A DNA stretch of 7,504 nucleotides from assembly GCA_023387375.1 (NCBI GenBank), contig JAEWIE010000008.1, positions 1-7,504 on the forward strand, in the 5' to 3' direction. This stretch comes from Bacteroidota bacterium. Its GTDB lineage: Bacteria; Bacteroidota; Bacteroidia; Flavobacteriales; Weeksellaceae. Below the pieces are notes generated by a model that saw only the letters and a program-made list of their open reading frames with translations, was not told the origin of the DNA and ran no database searches. Shown in pieces: positions 6,099-7,504 of the stretch (position 1 is its first letter; every line of letters starts with the position of its first letter). Both the position numbers and the translations under genes were made by a program.

Positions 6099-6809
6099 AT
6101 GAAAAAATTCACTCTCTTCTTTGCTTTTTTCTGGGCAGTTTCGCATCATGCGCAGCTCTCGAGTTACAATTCTGTAAGTCTGAATTACAAATTTCACCCT
6201 AAATTTTTTGTTTATGGAGAACTTCAATCTAGAGGAATCGAGGATTTTTCGTATCCCGATTATTATGAGATTAAGGGAGGACTAGGGTATAATTTATCTT
6301 CCAACCACAAACCTTTGCTGGGGATCGGACGATATGCTACGTATTCTGAGCATAATTTGGACAAAGAAGAATTTAGAATTTGGCTGCAAGACGTTGTGAA
6401 TTTGCAAAAAGGAGTGGTCAAGTTTGAAAATAGAGTAAGAGCAGAGAAAAGCTGGTTCTACGAACCCGACCTCGATAAGAAAAGCGGAAGAACAAGATTT
6501 CGTTACCGTTTAAATGTATCCGTACCCTTAAACAGTAAGAAGGTTGAACCTGGAACTCTTTCTGTCAATGCATACAACGAGGTCTTTTTTACGCCTTCCA
6601 AAACAGAGCATGCCTTCTCTCGAAATCGTTTGTATAGTGGACTAGGGTATCAAATAAACGAAACCATTGGCCTTTCAGGTGGCTATATGTGGCAACGAGA
6701 ATTCGCCTCCAAAGGAAATACGAACATAAATTTCGTTTATCTCGCCCTCGGGATTAATCTTGATTCGACGGACGATGAAAAAGACTATAGCAATTCAAGC
6801 ACGGATTAA
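6099..6809 (+). CDS. DUF2490-like outer-membrane beta-barrel protein
   Basis: The 236-residue product has a clear signal peptide (MKKFTLFFAFFWAVSHHA, cleavage near A18/Q19). Its body is rich in aromatic and charged residues and shows alternating beta-strands with short turns. It resembles DUF2490 proteins, predicted outer-membrane barrels common in Bacteroidota whose function is unknown. Recognisable stretches are FVYGELQSRGI, EIKGGLGYNLSSN, FRIWLQDVVNLQ, FENRVRAEKSW, RFRYRLNVSVPLN, NAYNEVFFTP, FSRNRLYSGLGYQI and NFVYLALGINL. A tail rich in Asp and Ser (residues 222-236) follows the last strand. I chose the ATG at 6099 because it opens directly into the signal peptide and follows a -7 element; an in-frame ATG at 6051 lies inside the receptor gene and would bury the signal peptide. 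The gap to the receptor stop is 34 bases. Family assignment is from overall pattern and is good but not certain. Confidence 0.8.
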   Translation: MKKFTLFFAFFWAVSHHAQLSSYNSVSLNYKFHPKFFVYGELQSRGIEDFSYPDYYEIKGGLGYNLSSNHKPLLGIGRYATYSEHNLDKEEFRIWLQDVVNLQKGVVKFENRVRAEKSWFYEPDLDKKSGRTRFRYRLNVSVPLNSKKVEPGTLSVNAYNEVFFTPSKTEHAFSRNRLYSGLGYQINETIGLSGGYMWQREFASKGNTNINFVYLALGINLDSTDDEKDYSNSSTD

Positions 6810-6817
6810 GCCTTTTT

Positions 6818-7261
6818 TTAATATTTCGCAATTAAGTACCTGTAGGCATTGTGGTACTTTTGAAGTCTTTTGAAATCGTGAGAACTCAGCTCGTTAGGAT
6901 AACGCGTAAGATCCATATTGTCTCTTAAATCGTTTAGTTTGACCGAAATGGCAAGGGGAGAGGCTTCAATTCGTAAGATAAAATCACTATAACTTTCGTC
7001 GGGATCCATTTTGCTTAAGCATTCTACAGCAAAAAGGATATCGTCTGGAAAACCGACGCTTTTAAGATACTCCAAATTGTACTCGGGGCAGTCTTCGACT
7101 ACATCGTGAAGTGCTCCCACAATTTTTTCATCGAGTGTTCGCCCGGCGGTGGATACTCTTAAGACGTGGGCGATGTAGGGTGCACTATAGCGGTCGGTTT
7201 GACCTTTGTGTGCTTTATTAGCAATCTTAATTGCTTTGTGTAATAATTCTTGTTTTGTCAT
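6818..7261 (-). CDS. Small HD-domain hydrolase, RelA/SpoT-hydrolase or MESH1-like
   Basis: This is a 147-residue cytoplasmic metal-dependent phosphohydrolase. It carries the HD-domain ligand set in order: H32 in YIAH, H52-D53 in ALHDVVED, and D111 in VKLNDLRDNMD. These correspond to the YIxHP, HDxxED and KLADxxxN(L/M)R motifs of the (p)ppGpp hydrolase half of RelA/SpoT and of stand-alone MESH1-type enzymes. No synthetase, TGS or ACT domain is present, and at 147 residues it is a complete single domain rather than a truncated RelA. Likely substrates are (p)ppGpp or a related nucleotide (MESH1 also hydrolyses NADPH), but the Asn in KLND and the altered DNMD segment leave this open. Its stop codon is eight bases from the stop of the convergent DUF2490-like gene, with no clear terminator between. 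It is divergent from the partial gene at 7410. Confidence 0.85.
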   Translation of the reverse strand: MTKQELLHKAIKIANKAHKGQTDRYSAPYIAHVLRVSTAGRTLDEKIVGALHDVVEDCPEYNLEYLKSVGFPDDILFAVECLSKMDPDESYSDFILRIEASPLAISVKLNDLRDNMDLTRYPNELSSHDFKRLQKYHNAYRYLIAKY

Positions 7262-7317
7262 GTAGTTGAAGGTTCCTAGAAGTAAAATTAAATATTATTT
7301 TGGTTTTGAACAAAAAC

Positions 7318-7332
7318 TAATTGTGTCAATTA
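7318..7332. promoter_or_regulatory. Operator-like palindrome TAATTG-TGT-CAATTA
   Basis: TAATTG (7318-7323) and CAATTA (7327-7332) are perfect inverted 6-base arms around TGT, 57 bases upstream of the HD-hydrolase ATG and between divergent genes. The size and symmetry suit a dimeric helix-turn-helix repressor. No regulator gene is visible in the window. The evidence is symmetry alone. Confidence 0.3.
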
Positions 7333-7380
7333 TTCTTGATAAAATAGGGGCAAGGGGGCTAATATTTAAATCTTATTAAG

Positions 7381-7388
7381 TAGTTTTG
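7381..7388 (+). promoter_or_regulatory. Possible promoter of the right-edge gene, -7 element
   Basis: TAGTTTTG is an exact TAnnTTTG match ending 21 bases before the ATG at 7410, so transcription would start near 7394 with a leader of about 15 nt. A -33 TTG is not seen at normal spacing. A small palindrome, TTTTGA-AC-TCAAAA (7384-7397), overlaps it. Confidence 0.4.
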
Positions 7389-7409
7389 AACTCAAAAAGT
7401 TAATTTGCT

Positions 7410-7504
7410 ATGAGTTTATCGCCGGAAGGCCAAATAATATTTAACAAGCTTTGTCAAGAATTAAGCATGGACGGGTTTAAAAGACTTAGTGAAACTTCGT
7501 TTTA
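7410..7504 (+). CDS. Start of an unrecognised gene, cut by the right edge
   Basis: An ATG at 7410 opens a frame without stops to the window end, 31 complete codons. The product begins MSLSPEGQIIFNKLCQELSM and continues with DGFKRLSETSF. It has no signal peptide and looks like an amphipathic helical N-terminus of a soluble protein. I do not recognise a family. Support comes from the upstream -7 element and the divergent layout with the HD-hydrolase gene. An open frame of this length in AT-rich DNA is suggestive, not conclusive. Confidence 0.5.
   Translation, partial: MSLSPEGQIIFNKLCQELSMDGFKRLSETSF

Noticed and set aside
6803..6817. Intrinsic terminator of the DUF2490-like gene (GGATTAAGCC followed by T7)
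   Set aside because: The only pairing is GG with CC around a 6-base loop, too weak to call a terminator despite the T-run.
6818..7261. Truncated RelA/SpoT pseudogene
   Set aside because: The ORF is intact, has its own start and stop, keeps all HD metal ligands, and matches the size of stand-alone HD hydrolases.

Overview
The window looks like a chromosomal segment of a Bacteroidota bacterium, most likely Flavobacteriales. The DNA is AT-rich. Genes lack clear Shine-Dalgarno sequences, and matches to the Bacteroidota -7 promoter element TAnnTTTG lie in front of several of them. The proteins (UvrA, a TonB-dependent receptor, a DUF2490-like outer-membrane protein) are of the types found in flavobacteria. 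The genus cannot be fixed from this window.

Layout from left to right: (1) 2-868 (+), an EamA-type DMT exporter cut by the left edge, followed by a strong hairpin terminator. (2) 869-1190, a gene-free convergent region. It holds two terminators, a possible promoter-to-terminator small transcript on the minus strand with a 15-codon ORF, and a perfect 20-bp palindrome whose left arm contains a consensus DnaA box. (3) 1191-3977 (-), uvrA, the damage-recognition ATPase of nucleotide excision repair. (4) 3978-4255, the divergent control region of uvrA and a TonB-dependent receptor gene. It has a clear -7 element on each strand, an 11-bp direct repeat bracketing the receptor promoter, and a long stem-loop at the predicted start of the receptor mRNA. 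(5) 4256-6064 (+), a BtuB-sized TonB-dependent receptor. (6) 6099-6809 (+), a DUF2490-like beta-rich exported protein with its own -7 element so close to the ATG that the mRNA may be leaderless. (7) 6818-7261 (-), a small stand-alone HD hydrolase resembling the hydrolase half of RelA/SpoT and MESH1. (8) 7262-7409, a divergent control region with an operator-like palindrome. (9) 7410 to the right edge (+), the first 31 codons of an unrecognised gene.

The genes do not form one pathway. The receptor and the DUF2490-like protein are both predicted outer-membrane beta-barrel proteins and sit 34 bp apart on the same strand, so they may be co-expressed, although the second has its own promoter element. 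The eamA, uvrA and HD-hydrolase genes appear to be independent units. I see no mobile element, CRISPR array, tRNA, rRNA or defence island. The most unusual material is in the non-coding parts: the small minus-strand unit at 967-1082, the DnaA-box palindrome at 1130-1153, and the stem-loop and direct repeat in front of the receptor.
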